In this document: one piece after another, positions 61,853-64,000 of the stretch
Position numbering within the stretch: the first letter of the stretch is position 1
Layout of the letters: every line of letters begins with the position of its first letter
Assembly (NCBI RefSeq): GCF_003149025.1
Contig: NZ_QGDV01000001.1
Location: 186,001-250,000 of the forward strand
Direction: 5' to 3'
Length of the DNA: 64,000 nucleotides
Origin: Rathayibacter iranicus NCPPB 2253 = VKM Ac-1602
Lineage (GTDB): Bacteria; Actinomycetota; Actinomycetes; Actinomycetales; Microbacteriaceae
The notes under the pieces: model-generated
Told to the model about the DNA's origin: nothing
The model's input: only the letters and a program-made list of their open reading frames with translations
The model's database searches: none
Program-made: the position numbers and the translations under genes

Positions 61853-62338
61853 GCGGGGCTCTGCTTCTCTTACTGTCCTGGCGGATGTGGGGTGCTGATA
61901 GGGCCGCGAAGCCAAGTTCGATCACACGGAGAGAGTAGCGGTAGCAGAAAGGTTCGCCGCTCAGCGTGACGGCAGATGCGCCAAGAGGCCGAAGCCGTAC
62001 CTGAGGCGCAGATCTTTGCGCGGCGTGTCCCGATGCCGGTGAAGACTACTTTGTTCGTCTTTAGGAAGCGCGAGTCTGCTCGTTCTCGGATGCTGCCGCG
62101 CGGCACTGTGCACCATCGAGTCCACCGGTAACGTCCCCCGTCGGTACGGACCGGGAGTCCGCGAGGACGCGCAGAGCAGGCAAAACACTAAGGCGTTTAC
62201 AAAATTCTCTCGCACGCCCAGCGAACAACCCTCTGACCTTGCATTCCGCGAAGCCCTGTCCCAATCTTGCATAAGCCTCGAGGATTCTCATTCATGAAGC
62301 GGTGAGCGTGCAGGGGAACGCATGATGCGCCTCGTCTT
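61853..62338. other. low-GC intergenic stretch, no supportable gene
   Basis: About 490 bases with several short open frames and no start signal I trust. A minus-strand frame at 62061-62291 (ARLGQGFAECKVRGLFAGRA and onward) has some protein character but no ribosome binding site; it may be a remnant. The right edge of the island probably lies here. Confidence 0.4.
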
Positions 62339-62344
62339 TAGGCT
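62339..62344 (+). promoter_or_regulatory. -10 box (TAGGCT), leaderless start at 62351
   Basis: TAGGCT lies six bases before the ATG of the inositol-phosphatase family gene. Confidence 0.5.
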
Positions 62345-62350
62345 TGAGGC

Positions 62351-63163
62351 ATGAGCGACCACGCCTCCCTCCTTGCCATCGCCCGCTCGGTTGCCGTCGA
62401 GGCGGCGCACCTCGCCCGTCAGCGGCGGCAGGACGGAGTCGAGATCGCCGCATCGAAGTCCTCGCCGGAGGACGTGGTGACGGCGGCCGATCGCGAGGTC
62501 GAGCAGTTGATTCGCCGCCGTATCGACGAGGCACGGCCGGATGACGGATTCCTCGGGGAGGAGTCGGGTGCGGGCGGTGGGACCAGCGGGCTGACCTGGG
62601 TCGTCGATCCGATCGACGGCACCGTCAACTACCTCTACGGCATCCCCTCGTACGCGGTGAGTATCGCGGTTGTCGAGGGTGAACCGGACCCGGTGACCTG
62701 GACGGCGCTCGCCGGCGCGGTCGTGAACGGCGCGACGGGCGAGGTCACCACCGCGAGCCGCGGTCAGGGAGCGGAACGCAACGGCGTCGAGCTGCGTGTC
62801 GCGGTTCCGCCGTCACTCTCTCTCGCTCTCGTCGGCACAGGGTTCGGCTACGACGCCGGCCGCCGGATGCGGCAGGGTGCGGTGGTGCAGGAGCTGCTCG
62901 GCTCGGTCCGTGACATCCGACGCATCGGGTCGGCTGCGCTGGACCTGTGCTCGGTGGCGACAGGGCAGCTGAACGCCTATTACGAGCGGGGGCTCAACCC
63001 GTGGGACCTGGCCGCGGGCGCGCTCATCGCGCAGGAGGCGGGCGCGCGGGTAGCGGGCCTGGACGGCGCTCCCTTCGGCTCCGGCATGCTCATCGCGGCG
63101 CCGGACCCGCTCTTCGTCGAGCTGGAGGAGCTGCTGCGCCGCCTGCGCGCGGACGAGGTCTAG
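62351..63163 (+). CDS. suhB: inositol-1-monophosphatase family protein
   Basis: A magnesium-dependent phosphatase of 270 residues. Metal ligands are in LGEESGAG, the signature WVVDPIDGTVNYLYGIP (about 78-94) and the second signature NPWDLAAGALIAQEAGA. The family includes inositol, histidinol and fructose bisphosphate phosphatases; the substrate here is not certain, and SuhB is the closest general label. The leaderless promoter fixes the start. It sits at the right edge of the tRNA-Tyr island. Confidence 0.9.
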   Translation: MSDHASLLAIARSVAVEAAHLARQRRQDGVEIAASKSSPEDVVTAADREVEQLIRRRIDEARPDDGFLGEESGAGGGTSGLTWVVDPIDGTVNYLYGIPSYAVSIAVVEGEPDPVTWTALAGAVVNGATGEVTTASRGQGAERNGVELRVAVPPSLSLALVGTGFGYDAGRRMRQGAVVQELLGSVRDIRRIGSAALDLCSVATGQLNAYYERGLNPWDLAAGALIAQEAGARVAGLDGAPFGSGMLIAAPDPLFVELEELLRRLRADEV

Positions 63164-63317
63164 GCGGGGTGTGGAGGGCGTCGGGGAACGCGCCTCCGTG
63201 CGGGCAGCACTGGCCGGATCCGGCTTCCGTGGCTAGTCTTTACGAATTCGTGATGTTCGCACAGGATGCACTCACGTCCCCGCACCCCGCCTGCCCCCAA
63301 CGGAAGATCCTGATTCA

Positions 63318-64000
63318 GTGAGCCCCGATTCGCCCGCCCCCCTCACGCGCCGCGAGCTGCGCGAGGCCGAGCGACGCGTCGCCTCCGTCCGCAGCACCGC
63401 CCCCGCACCTGTGGCCGCCCCTCGCGCGGCGCCGCTCAGGCCCGTGCGCCGCGCCCGCGTCGGCGGAGTCGTGGCCCTCTCGTTCGTCGCCGCGATCGTG
63501 GCGGCCACGTCGCTGCCGGCCACGTCGCTCCTGACCGCCGAGGAGGTGCAGGCGCAGGGTCTGGCGAGTTCGTTCGGCGCCGACCTCCGCCGCGGAGCGC
63601 AATCCTTCGTCGCCGGCGAGGTCGGCGCCGAGACCGTTGCTCGCGACGGATTCGGCGTCCAGGAACGCAAGACCCAGACCAACGTGGCCGACATCGTCCG
63701 CACCTCCGACTCCGGCTTCATGAACGACCCGAACGCGTCAATCCAATGGCCCTTCGCGGTCGGCGTGCCGGTCGGCGACCGGTTCGGCTACCGCAACTGC
63801 GCCGGCTGCTCGGTGAACCACGGCGGCACCGACTTCAACCCGGGCGACGGGTCACCCATCCAGTCCATCGCCGACGGAGTCGTGCGCACGGTCATCGACG
63901 GCGAGGGCTCGCTCGGCGTCCACGTGATCGTCGACCACGAGATTGATGGGCAGCTCGTGTCGAGCGTGTATGCGCACATGCAGCACGGCTCCGCCGCAGT
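63318..64000 (+). CDS. M23 family metallopeptidase, start (cut by window edge)
   Basis: The first 227 residues of an exported peptidoglycan hydrolase. A basic N-terminus (LTRRELREAERRVASVR) precedes a signal/anchor helix (about 48-66) and a linker. The LytM/M23 domain begins near 140 (WPFAVGVPVGDRFGYR) with the zinc motif HGGTDFNPGDG, IQSIADGVV and YAHMQHGS. GTG at 63318 is the only good start in this frame. The protein continues beyond the window, so the last zinc ligand cannot be checked. Confidence 0.9.
   Translation, partial: MSPDSPAPLTRRELREAERRVASVRSTAPAPVAAPRAAPLRPVRRARVGGVVALSFVAAIVAATSLPATSLLTAEEVQAQGLASSFGADLRRGAQSFVAGEVGAETVARDGFGVQERKTQTNVADIVRTSDSGFMNDPNASIQWPFAVGVPVGDRFGYRNCAGCSVNHGGTDFNPGDGSPIQSIADGVVRTVIDGEGSLGVHVIVDHEIDGQLVSSVYAHMQHGSAA

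Noticed and set aside
58685-62338. tRNA-Tyr as a proven attachment site
   Set aside because: I looked for a second copy of the tRNA 3' end near the right border and found none, and there is no integrase gene. The island is suggested only by content.

Overview
The window is a high-GC actinobacterial chromosome segment, most like a member of the Microbacteriaceae. The evidence is dense short-spaced genes with GTG starts, many leaderless promoters (a TANNNT box 6 to 8 bases before the start codon), menaquinone and cytochrome c system II genes, a DUF222/13E12 HNH nuclease, a 32-residue bS22/COX24-type ribosomal protein and a compact archaeal-type aspartyl-tRNA synthetase. Genus is inference; no rRNA gene is present.

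Layout. 1-5.8 kb: end of a SNF2 helicase, two unassigned genes, a decayed membrane gene and a PASTA penicillin-binding protein. 6-9.8 kb: cysK-cysE (sulfur to cysteine), DNA photolyase and a MarR regulator. 10-17 kb: a winged-helix regulator preceded by a Met/Cys-rich leader peptide, upp, tadA, a glutamine amidotransferase coupled to a small peptide gene, proC, the TrkA/TrkH potassium pair and an ArsR-like regulator. 17-21 kb: bS22, a glutaredoxin-like protein, a Dabb protein, a hairpin repeat array, a Pro-rich surface protein and aspS. 21-27.5 kb: a LacI-controlled sugar locus (lipoprotein, two permeases, divergent (alpha/alpha)6 glycosidase) with paired operators. 27.7-30.4 kb: exonuclease-BRCT protein, short-chain dehydrogenase and histidine phosphatase.

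30.4-34.7 kb is a complete cytochrome c system II cluster (TlpA/ResA, CcdA, ResB, CcsB). 37.7-53.6 kb holds most of the menaquinone pathway (menC, menB, menE, menA, menD, menF, menG and a polyprenyl diphosphate synthase), interrupted by a glucoamylase-like enzyme, a short-chain dehydrogenase, Dps, small membrane proteins and the HNH nuclease. Quinone and cytochrome c assembly therefore sit within about 23 kb. A ferredoxin-NADP reductase, a short UvrA paralogue, YajQ and a lytic transglycosylase follow.

58.7-62.3 kb begins with tRNA-Tyr and looks like an island: a hipBA toxin-antitoxin pair whose hipA carries a one-base frameshift, then three unrecognised genes on the other strand in visibly lower-GC sequence. 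The window closes with an inositol-phosphatase family gene and the start of an M23 peptidase.

The least ordinary signals are: a 25-G tract preceded by 11-base tandem repeats where the -35 box of ccsB should be; a palindromic element next to it, with a relative that supplies the apparent start codon of cysE; a leaderless Met/Cys-rich 33-residue peptide; twin operators covering the hipB promoter; and a peptide gene coupled to the amidotransferase.
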